Positions 21,166 through 31,797 of a stretch of DNA of 64,000 bases are shown here, piece after piece; positions within the stretch are counted from its first letter, which is position 1, and the number at the start of each line of letters is the position of its first letter. Origin of the DNA: Cyanodermella asteris (taxonomy: Eukaryota; Ascomycota; Lecanoromycetes; Ostropales; Stictidaceae); contig UYJD01000004.1 of the NCBI GenBank assembly GCA_900618795.1, positions 1,508,347 through 1,572,346 of the forward strand, in the 5' to 3' direction. A program made the translations under genes and the position numbers. A model generated the notes under the pieces. It did not search any database. It worked only from the letters and a program-made list of their open reading frames with translations, and was not told where the DNA came from.

Positions 21166-23784
21166 ATGTCGAAAATCAAAGTCTTACCTCCAGATGTAGC
21201 AGCTCAACTCAAATCCTCCGTGAACATCACTTCGCTCAATGAAGCCGTTCTTGGTCTGGTCAAGAACTCTCTCGACGCGCACGCAACTCGCATCGATGTT
21301 GACGTTGATTATGGCCGAGCAACTTGCACCGTTGAGGATGATGGTGAAGGGATTGCTGCCCGAGAATTTGGAATTGGAGGCGGGCTAGGTCGTCCATTCC
21401 ATACCTCGAAGCACAATGGCGAGATCGCACACCACGGCTGCTATGGAACTTTCCTAGCCTCTCTTGGAGCCATCTCTATCCTGAAAATAATATCCAGACA
21501 CTCAGGAGAGAAACCGAAGAGCCAACTTGTCATTTTGCAAGCAGAAAGGCTACCATCTCAAGAACGCGATCTGTCTCACGAACATCTGCGCAGTCGCAAG
21601 CATGGCACCCGAGTCTCGGTACAAGACCTCTTTGGAAGCATGCCAGTGCGCGTGAAACAGCGTCCCACTGCAGAAGAAGATGTTGCACTTCGCGATCGAG
21701 CTTGGAAAGCGCTATGTTATGGCTGTCTTGGGCTACTGCTTGCCTGGAACGGCGATCTTACCCTAGTTTTGAAGGGACAAGACAAGAATCAAATTCTACG
21801 ACTGAACCCGGCTTCGCCGAACGGCAATCTGCCGCTCGTCATTTCAGATGGATTCAATACTACACGCTGTTGCTCCTTGCTCAATCAGATGCCGGGCGCT
21901 AACAGTACACATTGGTCGTCGTGGGTCCAGACTGGCGCCGGAGGTGAAGGCCTGCTACTTCGAGGGCTGATCTCAAAGCGTGCTGCCCCTACCAAGGATA
22001 TGCAATTTATCTCACTCGGTGTACATCCTTTAGCCAAGGATGGGTCTTTGGGTCATCTGTACGATTGCATAACAGCGCGATTTGCGGCTTCCAGCTTTGG
22101 ACCAAGCTCTGGCAACCTAATATCTCGCCAGAGCACAGCTAATGAGAAAGGACTGGATAGAGCCCCCGACAGAATGGAGACAACTTACAGATATCCAATG
22201 TTCTATGTGAAGATTGAGCTTGAGACTACGGAAGCTGGCCCTCAGAGGCGTCCCCGCGATCTTCGAGGCATGGAAATTGGAAAGATCATCGATATGCTTG
22301 AGGCGATGGCCACCGGATTCCTGAAGAATCAAGGGCACCAAGCAAAAAGTAAAGCCCGTCGTCGAGGCGTTCACAAATCCTTGTCGTCGGATGCTGTCGC
22401 ATTAGCTACTTCATTGAACCCAAGCAAGTCTGATGCTTTCAGTGAATGGAGTCGGTTGAAGCAAGGTCACCTAGTCAGGGCACGCAATGCGGCCACAAAG
22501 GATCCGGGGCACGAACGTGGAACTATGGCTTCTGCCGATACTTTCTCTGATTTCGACGAAGCAGATGCGATCGCACTTTGCCGAAATCTGGAACAAGGCA
22601 CACTTGATGACGGTGATCAGCCTGCCGATTGCTTTGACGTTCATTACAGCCTGAGCGCTCACCCAAAGAGATCCGATCGCCTCACATTCGACACTAGTCG
22701 GCCGCCTCGTAGTGAGAATCGTGAAGCTGTGCAATGGGCCAACGAACTGCTGTCGAATTGGCAGAACCCCGTGTTTCGCTGCTCGGAAGAACCGATCCGA
22801 GCAGCAAGCCTCGGTGATGAGCAGCTCGAAAAGCTGGCCAGCCTTCAGCAATGCGCCAGCGAAGTCAGAGTTTCCAGTGAGGATCTCTTTAGGAATCAGC
22901 CAAGAATAATTGAATCTCGAATCGACATCAATGAGCTGAAAAGAGCTACGGTGATCAATCAGGTGGACAACAAATTTATCTTGGCCATGATTGAGAAAAC
23001 GCCCGGGAATAGCCCTAGTTATGAGGACCGGTCGAATCGAGTGCTCTTCATCGTCGACCAGCATGCTGCAGACGAGCGCGTCCGCGTGGAAGCGCTATTG
23101 AGAGAGCTGTGCACTCCTGCTGTGGCCGGCCAACAGACACTGCCAGGCCATCCTTGTACGAGTCGCATTGCTACAGTACGACTCGACAAACCTATCTTTT
23201 TACCTGTTCAAGGCCAAGAACCCAAGCTCCTCGAACAATACGCATCCTACTTTGCCGATTGGGGGATCCTTTACTTGGTGCGCGTGGCCTCCCAAACGCA
23301 CAGACGGAATCGCACAACCGATATCCAGCAGCTAGTGGTACTGACGCTTCCGCCAGCAATCGCAGAACGATGCCGAGTTGACCCCGGTCTACTGCGCGAG
23401 CTGATTCTAACGGAAGTCTGGTCCAGGAACGAGCGCGGGGCCGTTGCTGTCAGGCAAGCTCGAAGGCAATCTGTAGTTGCGCCAGAGCACGAGCAAGGGA
23501 CGGACAGTGACAGTCACTGGCTTCGGCGCATTCATGACTGTCCGAAAGGACTTCTCGATATGGTGAACTCCCGTTCGTGCCGAGGCGCAATCATGTTCAA
23601 CGACAAGCTCTCTTTGAGCGATTGCCAGGGCTTGTTAGAGCGACTGGCTCAATGTGTCTTCCCGTTTCAGTGCGCACATGGCAGACCGAGCGTCTTGCCA
23701 CTTACAGCCACAGGTATACTCGGCGCCAGTGGTCAAAGTGATGAGCCGAACGACTTTGAAGAAGCATATAAAAATTGGACTTGA
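21166..23784 (+). CDS. MLH3: DNA mismatch repair protein MLH3 (MutL homologue, endonuclease)
   Basis: A single exon of 872 residues. MLH3 pairs with MLH1; the MutL-gamma endonuclease resolves meiotic crossovers and helps mismatch repair in the nucleus. The N-terminal GHKL ATPase shows the N-box (EAVLGLVKNSLDAHA), the ATP lid Asp-Gly box (VEDDGEGIAAREFG) and GTRVSVQDLF. The usual GFRGEALAS is replaced by HGCYGTFLASLGAI, as in other fungal MLH3 proteins. After a long linker, the metal-binding endonuclease motif DQHAADERVRVE starts at residue 631, followed by CRGAIMFND and QCAHGRPSVLPL. The start at 21166 (MSKIKVLPPDV) is chosen because it begins the conserved domain; the open frame extends 70 codons further upstream but that part is not MLH3-like. 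Confidence 0.95.
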   Translation: MSKIKVLPPDVAAQLKSSVNITSLNEAVLGLVKNSLDAHATRIDVDVDYGRATCTVEDDGEGIAAREFGIGGGLGRPFHTSKHNGEIAHHGCYGTFLASLGAISILKIISRHSGEKPKSQLVILQAERLPSQERDLSHEHLRSRKHGTRVSVQDLFGSMPVRVKQRPTAEEDVALRDRAWKALCYGCLGLLLAWNGDLTLVLKGQDKNQILRLNPASPNGNLPLVISDGFNTTRCCSLLNQMPGANSTHWSSWVQTGAGGEGLLLRGLISKRAAPTKDMQFISLGVHPLAKDGSLGHLYDCITARFAASSFGPSSGNLISRQSTANEKGLDRAPDRMETTYRYPMFYVKIELETTEAGPQRRPRDLRGMEIGKIIDMLEAMATGFLKNQGHQAKSKARRRGVHKSLSSDAVALATSLNPSKSDAFSEWSRLKQGHLVRARNAATKDPGHERGTMASADTFSDFDEADAIALCRNLEQGTLDDGDQPADCFDVHYSLSAHPKRSDRLTFDTSRPPRSENREAVQWANELLSNWQNPVFRCSEEPIRAASLGDEQLEKLASLQQCASEVRVSSEDLFRNQPRIIESRIDINELKRATVINQVDNKFILAMIEKTPGNSPSYEDRSNRVLFIVDQHAADERVRVEALLRELCTPAVAGQQTLPGHPCTSRIATVRLDKPIFLPVQGQEPKLLEQYASYFADWGILYLVRVASQTHRRNRTTDIQQLVVLTLPPAIAERCRVDPGLLRELILTEVWSRNERGAVAVRQARRQSVVAPEHEQGTDSDSHWLRRIHDCPKGLLDMVNSRSCRGAIMFNDKLSLSDCQGLLERLAQCVFPFQCAHGRPSVLPLTATGILGASGQSDEPNDFEEAYKNWT

Positions 23785-24115
23785 CGGGTCATTGTGTTTG
23801 GTGATGGCTGGCTGAGGTGTAGCACATACGATTAGAGTGGTGGCCCATGACATGAACCCAAACAATTCGACCTAGCAGAAAGCCAAGTCTGTACCTGATT
23901 GATGAATAGCAGGCAGTTCAGCCATATGTAGGATCAAACGTGTCAAGGTTGCCATCCTTGTTTGACTGGAGATGAATGTCACGTGTCCATCGTCACTGTT
24001 TCGGACGCCTCAAAGTCTTGGCGCTGCAGCTTGTTGGTCCGGAGTTGCAGCTGCCTCAGAATCACTTCGCGCCTGGCCACCAATCCATGCCGAACGAAGG
24101 CCGCTGTCTACGACA
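23785..24115. other. Intergenic between MLH3 and SNF5
   Basis: About 330 bp. The SNF5 frame is open through most of it, but without family resemblance. No other feature seen. Confidence 0.4.
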
Positions 24116-26613
24116 ATGGTCTCTCCAGTTACTTCGCAGCCTGAGGGCGACCATGTCGGAGCGACTGGGCAGTCATCACAAGCAAACGTGGGGCAGACAC
24201 CTTCCGACTCAGCGCAGAAACAGCCAGGCGACGCGTCGCAACAGGATGCCCTCGCAGAAAGCAAAGAGAAGGCCCGAGCAATTGTCGCAGCTTCCACAGC
24301 GCCATCTGCACAGACTCCTCAAAACGACACATCACACGCGACCGGCTCGCATGCCGACGTAGAGCGCTCCAACGGTTCCGACAGCTCGGTGACTGGTAGG
24401 AAACGATCACGCTCCGGCTCACACCGACCAATGGCGGACCACAAAGATCTCCCGGCGCGGACAAAAGAGACGTACCGAGCATGGCAGATGGAAGAGTACA
24501 TATATCGAGAGATGGTTCATAAACGGGAGATATTGGAAGGCTCAGGGAGAGCCTCGAGGTTGCAGGACGACAGAGATCAAAGACTCATGTGGTACTCTTC
24601 GTGGTACAAGGAAGACAACCCTCTGCGTGGACGACGACAGCCTCCCGGAACGCTTTTCGGCAAGGGATATTGGTTCAATGATGCTGAGAGTCGCCCTATG
24701 CATCGTGACTTTCCGCAACTCATCACACCGGAAAGCTGTGAACGACGCAACATCAGATGGTCGAGGACCTTACGCCAGAGCAAGAAGAATCGTCAGGATC
24801 AAGCTGACCAGGTGGAAGAGCTTGTGCCGATTCGGTTGGATATTGAGCTAGATAAGATCCGACTGCGGGACACGTTCACGTGGAACTTGCATGACCGACA
24901 TGTCAGTACGGCCGACTTTGCGACGCGACTAGTACAGGACTTTGGGATTGACGGGCAGCACGCCGGGCCCCTCATACACCTCGTCAGACAAGCCATTGAC
25001 GAGCAAATTCAGGACTACCATCCTCATACGATATTCCATGATGAGGCTGTTGATCCACACCAACCGTATATCGCATACAAGGACGACGAGTTGCGCGTCC
25101 TTATCAAGTTGAATATAACAATCGGACCAAACACACTTGTCGACCAATTCGAATGGGACATTAACAACCCGCCGGATGCGGCTGAGTGTTTCGCTCGTCA
25201 CATGGCTCAGGAGCTGTCTCTTAGTGGAGAATTCACCACGGCCATCGCTCATTCGATCCGAGAACAGTGCCAGCTTTTCACAAAAAGTTTGTACGTCATT
25301 GGACATTCGTTCGATGGCAGGCCGATTGAGGAACACGAAGTTGCCGGAAGTTTCCAACCATCACCCATGCCGTCCGTATTCAGGCCGCATCAAGCCGCAA
25401 AGGAGTACACGCCGTACTTGTATGACCTCAACGAGGCAGACATTGAGAAGACTGAGCTTTCCATGTCTCGAGAAGAGCGAGCGCAAAAGAGGTCTGTCAA
25501 TCGACGTGGTGGTCCCACATTACCGGATCTCAAGAACAGGCCGAAGACGTTACGAACCTTAATTGTTCATTCTGTCCTTCCAGGAGCAGTTGAAGATGTT
25601 GACGAAAGCAGGCTTTACAAGAAGGTGCACACCGTCCAAAGACCAAAACGGGGTAGGAATGAGGAGTCAGAGGACGAAGAGAGTGACGAGGACTCGCAGA
25701 CAGACTCGTTGCAACCCACTCCAGGCACTGCGCGGACTCGAGCCCGGGGTGATACAAGCATGGCGCAAAGAGCGATGCGCAACGCCGTCCGGTCCGTCAC
25801 TCCAGCTCAAACCTACAGAGAGTCAAGCAGCCCTGAGCCCACAAGCATGATCGTCAAGCTTAAGATATCGAAAGCCAAACTCCAGCAAGTGGAAAGGGCG
25901 CAGAGGTCACGAAATAGGGATCATCGACCAAGTTCCAGCGACAGTCCAGCGAAACCTCCTCACAACGCATCAATGGGACCCCCAGCAGGAACGCCGCGCG
26001 CACAGCCAGGCAACCTTCCCGCCGCCAGTAATTCACCAGCGCCGCCGAAATCGAGTGGTGCCAATCTGGGAAGAGTGGCAGCGTCCGGACATCCCGATGA
26101 TGGCCACGCTATCGTAAGTAATCGTCCACCTTCTCCTTCCGTGCCAGAAGCGCGCCGCAAACGGCGACGCATATGAACCAAGAAACAAATGAGATGCGAG
26201 TATCATGTCTGAAAGAGAAAAACTGATGAAATGACCCCACCCCTCCAATTCCCCCTGTATAAATGTGTGATGCACACTTACCGACACTCTCTCTGCAGCC
26301 ATCCCCTCCAGAAGCCCTGATCGAGTCCCTCGACAAGCTGCAGAAAGAGTATCCCAACGATCTCTTCGAGCCGTTCATGCGCTTGACTGCCGTTTCCGAC
26401 CAGACCGGCGAGCCCATCAGTCTGAAAGCCGGTTTACCCCCGAACGCGTCGTGGTATTATTATCCTAGAATCAGGTGCAAAGACTGTCCCGGGAAGCTTT
26501 ATACGCCGGATGCGAATCTGGGAGCGGCTAATTTCGAGGTTCATCTGAAGAATAAGCAGCATAAGCAGAAGGTCAATGATCGGATGGCGAAGACGGGCGC
26601 AAAGGCGACGTAG
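24116..26613 (+). CDS. SNF5: SWI/SNF chromatin remodelling subunit SNF5 (SMARCB1 family)
   Basis: Exons 24116-26113 and 26299-26613 give 770 residues. SNF5 is a core subunit of the nuclear SWI/SNF remodeller. The first ~110 residues are disordered and Gln/Ser-rich. The SNF5 domain holds the two expected repeats: one from EELVPIRLDIELDKIRLRDT (about residue 234), the second from ELRVLIKLNITIGPNTLVDQ to about 430. Then come acidic and basic low-complexity segments. The 185-nt intron is phase 0 (GTAAGT to CTCTGCAG) and adds a C-terminal domain with the motif YYPRIRCKDCPGKLY and FEVHLKNKQHK, known from Aspergillus-type SNF5; without the splice the first exon would end in a spurious tail. ATG 24116 (ACAATGG) is preferred to one 48 codons upstream whose extension looks untranslated. 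Confidence 0.9.
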
Positions 26614-27169
26614 CGGACGGTTGTGCAGACGAGAGCACATCGAGGCGTTTTCGAGTTGATGATCCTACGACTTGCTTTCGAGGCGCTGGCGTTGGACACT
26701 AAGGGAATGACGATGGGGTCCTTGCAATCCGACACAAAAAATTGGAGATACGATGGTGTATTCGGAGTAGCTGCATTTTGTATAATAACGTCGAAGCTGT
26801 GAAGTGGGATTCCACGATCAGAAGAAGATGATGTGCACAATGTCACCTTTACTCAATTGTTGCGCACTTGCCTTGGCCATCGCCGCTCCGTACGAGAAGA
26901 GCATACCACCTCATGTCTGATGGAGTATCTCATCTCCGCGTCCGTGAAGCAGATAAGAGGGCGCTTTTCAAATGGAGTTCTGACATTGCCTCCAGGGCTC
27001 GACACGAAGTTCTGATAGCACATTCCAATGCGTTCGAAGCCTATCCAGTTGTCTGCGTCGTCAGCTTTCAAAGACGTTCACGCCCAGTCAATATACTTTC
27101 GAAACCAAACCTAGCCCGTCGCATTCTTCCTCAAACCAACCATCGCCTCTCCAAACTCCAATCGGTCAT
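26614..27169. other. Intergenic between convergent genes
   Basis: About 560 bp of 3' flank for SNF5 and the Hsp70-like gene. Open frames here (26868-27470 plus) lie antisense to the Hsp70-like exon and are not called. Confidence 0.4.
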
Positions 27170-29221
27170 TCACGCATACTTCGCCTCCACACTCCCATAC
27201 TCCTTCCCCTCGATCTCACAAGCAAACTTAGGCAGCCCACTCTTCGGCGTCAACGCCAAATCAGACGAAATCCGAACATACCCCAGCCCGTCCTGTCCTG
27301 TAAACGGGATAAATGCCTTCTGCGCCGCCTTCCGCAGATCGACTTTCACCGTAAAGTACTGGGTGATGTTCTTCTCCGGATACACGGGCGCCTTGACGGC
27401 GTCACAGATGCTGATGGCGTTCTCCGAGACGAGATCGGCTTCCGTGTGTGGCGTGCGAATGTCGTTGTAGAAGGGGAAGCGGATGGCTTCGGTGCGGGTG
27501 AGGTCGTCGCCCTTTTTGATGTACTAGACCATCTGCGAGGTGTTTGTTAGCGGCTGTGCAATATTTCAAGAGTGGATCGGATTGAAAATGAAGTATGGAT
27601 TGAAACCTGCCTTGTTCACTCGCTGGATTCCGGATGCGCCGTCCCAATATTTTTCGGCTTTGTCGCCGTCGGTTTCTTCGTCCCAGCGTGTACCGCCCAG
27701 CACGCCGTAGTGGCGAGTCGCAACTGTGGAGGTGATGAAGGCCTTGGTGGTCATTTGGCTGAGGACTGTGCCGCTGGCGATGGCGGCCCAGGCGTTGTTG
27801 GGCTGAATTACTTGGATATCGGGCAGTGCTTTTTGCAAACGGCTCTTGAGATAGGTGCTCACTCCGAAGCCTCCAACAAGGAAAATTGCCTTGATTTTCT
27901 CTCCTTGTGGATGCTCGGCCTTGACATGCTTGAGTTGGACTTGAGTCCATTGCTCGCTGACGAGCTTTTCGATCTCCTTGATTACAGGTTCGAAAACGTC
28001 TGTCAAAATTTCCCTGTATTGTGGTTAGCTGAGACCCTTTGTGTTTGAGTGGCACTTACTTGTTCATATCCCAGGAGCTGCTCACCAGGCCCTTTTCCTT
28101 ATTGTCCGGTAGATCCGCTCGTGGGAAGCTTACAACAAAGGAGTGGTCGTCGCCGTAGAAGGCTTTTTTCACACGGCTGTCGAACTCGACCAGCGCTGTG
28201 TCCCATGCGGGCTCCTTTTTGAGCTTATAGGGTGCATCCTCTCCAACCAGATCTTTGACTGCCTCCTCGAATCGATTATTCAAGACCAGCGATCCGGCCA
28301 TGCCGCCTTTACTCGGCACTGGTATTTTGACTTCCAAACGTGGCGACAGTTTGGTGACTTCGTACGAGATGAGGTCGATCGTTCCGCCACCGGCATCGCA
28401 AATGACGACGGCGTCGCCGATTTCTAGACAACTATCCTGCATATCATGTAATGTATAGAGTACGGCAGCTTCGGGCTCGGTGATCAGTTCCACCGGACCT
28501 ATTCCAGCTTTGCTCGCAGCCTTCAGCGTGGCATCCTTCGCCTTATCCGACCATACAGCCGGAACGGTGAGCACATATTTCCGCTGGCAGTTCTTGATAC
28601 ATTTGGCCTTGAAGGAGCCCCGAATTTGCTCCATGCCATGATCGAAGAGGGCGGCAATGTAATCCGACGCAACTTGCTCGGCCGACTTTCCTGACTTCTT
28701 CAGGTCTCTTGTCGGGAACTTGGGCACCTACATGGGACGGAGTTGGTCGGGGTCCAAAGCCAATTTGATGCCGACTATGGGTTTCTTACCGCGTGCCTGG
28801 AAGCCCCAGAAGTTCTTACCAGAACTATTCTCATAGCTGATCAACGTCTCCGCTTTCGGCTGCGACTGTCCGGCGAGACCCAACTTTTTAGCCATCACCA
28901 TATCGAGATCGCAAGATCGCTTGTCATACCTGGCCATTCTTTAACGGAGAAGACTTCTGTCTGCCCTCCGTTCGAGCCTCTCAGAATTGCATAAGCAATT
29001 CCACTGAACTATGATGTGGCTGTCAGCCAGATGTTCCTGCCATGATCGTCTCGATTGCGTACCGTGGTGCCAAAATCAAGACCAATGACGAGTGTGTCGT
29101 CACCAGTGGGAACGTGTCCGTCGTCAAGGCCACGACTACAATCAGGAACGGGTTCACCATCTGAGACGTTTGGTACAGCACCGCTCCCAATTGCGAGATC
29201 TTTCACACGTTTGTCCACCAT
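27170..29221 (-). pseudogene. Hsp70-like ATPase gene carrying two in-frame TAG codons
   Basis: A member of the fungal Hsp70-like actin-fold ATPases (HSPA12-like group), cytosolic. Exons: 29221-29063 (ends LVIGLDFGTT), 29008-28930 (FSGIAYAILRGSN, the phosphate-1 motif), 28852-28060, 28013-27611 and 27532-27170. Seen further on are ITEPEAAVLYTL, the phosphate-2 motif VICDAGGGTIDLISYEV, the adenosine motif IFLVGGFGVSTYLK, and RHYGVLGGTRW. Two TAG codons interrupt the frame: 28730-28728, between DQLRPM and VPKFPTRDL inside continuous homology with no possible intron, and 27526-27524 in MV-stop-YIKKGDDL, where the family has Trp. The fourth intron uses a GC donor or a shifted site; the second needs an acceptor inside the SQPK segment. 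Splice signals and protein motifs are otherwise well kept. It may be a young pseudogene, an assembly error, or a transcript repaired by editing. Neighbouring genes end normally in TAG. Confidence 0.65.
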
Positions 29222-29902
29222 GTCTGGAACAGCAAAGTAATGTCTTGTGATTCTAAGTGACGGGAAGAAAGAAGGCGATGGATTTGCTATTCTCAAGAGA
29301 GCAAAAGGCTAGGAGCACAGATATATGCTGGGCCCTGGAAGGCAACAGATACTCTCTGGCGTGTCAGATCTTCCTGGTTATATTCGGCTTCCGCCTCGTT
29401 GGTCGCCAGTATTGCCTGTTTGCATCATAGTTCACCGTGCTGCCGGCTTGACGCGGCTGCGCTGAAGCTGCTGTACGGAAGCGAAGGTTTTCCGCGCCGC
29501 TTCTGAAGCTGTTTCCACCAACATCGAGCTATGCTGGACTGATCATACATCTGCACATGTGTAGCCCATCAAACAAAAGTCCGACAACATATCGACGACT
29601 GAATTCGGAAAGGCCTTTTCGCTCCACGTCATGTGTGTTTGAACTGGTTTGTTGCAGCGTATGCTTCCGTCAACCGGCAGCACACGTTTGCACTCGAGAC
29701 CATGCTCACCTGAACATGCCTTATAGAGCGCAAGGTGTGGGTGGCCTCTGAATGTCCCAGCTAACGAAGCCGACCTGTGTTGGTGACATGGCAAGACTGC
29801 ACATAAACAAAGAGCCAATTTAAACCTGATAGCCTCAGCTGAGAATGTTCTCCCGGGATTTCGATAACTTTTTTTTCCAGCGCAAAGAGTCGAAGATCTA
29901 GA
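29222..29902. other. Divergent intergenic region
   Basis: About 680 bp between the Hsp70-like gene (minus) and the coiled-coil gene (plus), presumably with both promoters. A T/A-rich stretch lies at 29866-29880. A 183-codon minus-strand open frame (29543-30094) is not protein-like. Confidence 0.4.
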
Positions 29903-31317
29903 ATGGCGGATAACGGATTGGGCAGGAGTCATGCCCGACTGCCGACACGATTCACAGGATCTGCTGACTGTTCCAGCACGACTCACGACGCACAACAGGC
30001 TGCGACAGACCTCAATGAGAAGACTCCTGATGCGTGTCAGGCCCCAAGATCCGAGACCAAAACACAACAAGCCACACGAACAACAGATGTGCATATAACC
30101 AACGCGCCTACGACAACTGAGCCGTCAAACGACAAAATTTTCACCCGCATAATTGACACTCTCCACGACTTCAAGTCAATCAAACAGTTAGCGATAGATC
30201 GCGGAAAAGCTTCGTCAATTGACGCGCTCTTGGATCAGGTAGACCAGCTCCTTCGTGAGAAGACTGACGCAGTCCGTAGCCATTTAGGCACAACCTCAGC
30301 AAACCAGGCCCAGGACCAGATCGAGAGATGTAAACAGAGTCTAGCACAAAAGGACAAGGAGATCCGTGAGCTGAAAGAAGAGGCTCAGTCGACAAATCAG
30401 CACGCATCTCCAGCCATGGAAGAGCTGAAACAGCCCAAAAAGACCATTTCGGGACTTGAGAATGAGCCGAAGGTCAGCAAGCATAAGGTGGCAGACCTCA
30501 CACAAATGTGCTTCGCGGATCCAACCGAGGGCGATCCCATCGACGGGGAGATCTCAGCAGCTTTCATCGACCTTTGTGGTCAGATCAGCATTCTCGTGCG
30601 CAGACACTGTCCCGATTCCGAGGAGCCTCAGTTTGGAAACATCACTGATTCATGGGTCAAACACATGTACGAGTCGACAGGAATTGAGAATGACGAGCAA
30701 GCCTTCCGCCTCGTGAGCGAGATCTTCGGAATATTCTACGACAGACATTTTGGTCAAGCCGTATTTGGCCTCCACAGCGAGGACGACTCTCGTACACTGA
30801 GGGATCTTCAGCCGCGAATGCTCAAGTCCGACAAGAGTAAGTTAGCAGAATCGCGTCCACGAATTCCGAGCTAACATGATCCAGATACATTCCAGGATGT
30901 CGCTGAATGGCGCAAGCGCACCGTGTGCTGTCTCTCGACACTGCCGGACAGCGCCAATTTGACAGCAAATGCCGAACACTGATCTTACGCTTGATCGCGC
31001 CCTCCATGTACGACGACTCCGCAAAGGTTCAACAAGGGATGGACGCGACCAACAAGCTCTGCGAGCAGATGTACGCTTTCGCAATCATGCTCCGCAGATG
31101 CCGCTCGGAGTGGGAGATCCAGTTTCCCCAGCCGGACAGGCGTTTCACGGATGGCGAGGAGGAAGACTGTCAGGTGCTTCACGTCGTTGGACCTAGTCGG
31201 AATGTCAACGGCTCAAGTTTGCTTCGGACTCTTTCTGGTGCCTTGGTCAAGATTCACCCACAGGCTCAGGACAAGGCGTTATTGGCGAGATCGATTGTTG
31301 TGTCGGTCAGCTCATAG
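29903..31317 (+). CDS. Hypothetical coiled-coil protein, unknown family
   Basis: Exon 1 (29903-30836) encodes 311 residues: a disordered Thr/Gln-rich head, coiled-coil segments around NQAQDQIERCKQSLAQKDKE and AQSTNQHASPAMEELKQPKK, and a globular helical part (AAFIDLCGQISILVRRH; FRLVSEIFGIFYDRHFGQ). The second part (to 31317) reads FDSKCRTLILRLIAPSMYDD and MYAFAIMLRRCRSEWEIQFP, then a negatively charged tail. The join is unclear. The 48-nt intron 30837-30884 leads into AEWRKRTVCCLSTLP, which looks right but meets a stop in that frame; an 80-nt intron 30837-30916 keeps the frame open and gives 444 residues. Either the longer intron is real or there is a one-base change near 30940-30960. The layout resembles lineage-expanded Dothideomycete proteins. 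Function unknown. Confidence 0.5.
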
Positions 31318-31797
31318 AGTCTGGAGTTTCGGTTGACAACATCCATTCGTTTGAACTCGACTCGGTTTCCTGGTCTTGCTTTCTGATTACTTGGTGCTGC
31401 TTTACAACACGAGATGCTTACACACGTGTATTGAATCAGGTTGAAATTTTGCGTTCGTAAATGCCGATCCAAGTGACTGAAAGTAACAACGGCCAGGTCT
31501 GAACCCACAGTCAGCCTTCAGGTTCGTAAAAAGAGGTTCAGCTCGAAATTAAGTAGTCCGAATAGTAGTGGTCAAAATGCCGCGACGTCCAGATCGAATT
31601 GCGGATCGACGTTGTGGGCCTCGGCAGCGTCATCGCTTCACCTGTCGGCGGTCTTCAACAAATATTCCACGCCGTCAACCGCTCCTTTGTCCGGACACCG
31701 CTGCATTCCGCCTGGCTCCATTCGAGCACGATGACTGTAGACTCGAGATGAAGCCTTGAGCGGCTCGCTCGCCTCATCGCACCCTCCGCTTGCGACA
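31318..31797. other. Intergenic
   Basis: About 480 bp; promoter of the ABC1 kinase gene. Nothing else recognised. Confidence 0.4.

Noticed and set aside
22471-23064. 197-codon open frame antisense to MLH3
   Set aside because: Lies wholly within MLH3 homology on the other strand and shows no family resemblance.
27170-29221. TAG as a reassigned sense codon
   Set aside because: RCF2, SNF5, the ABC1 kinase and the zinc-knuckle gene all terminate properly at TAG, so the code is standard.
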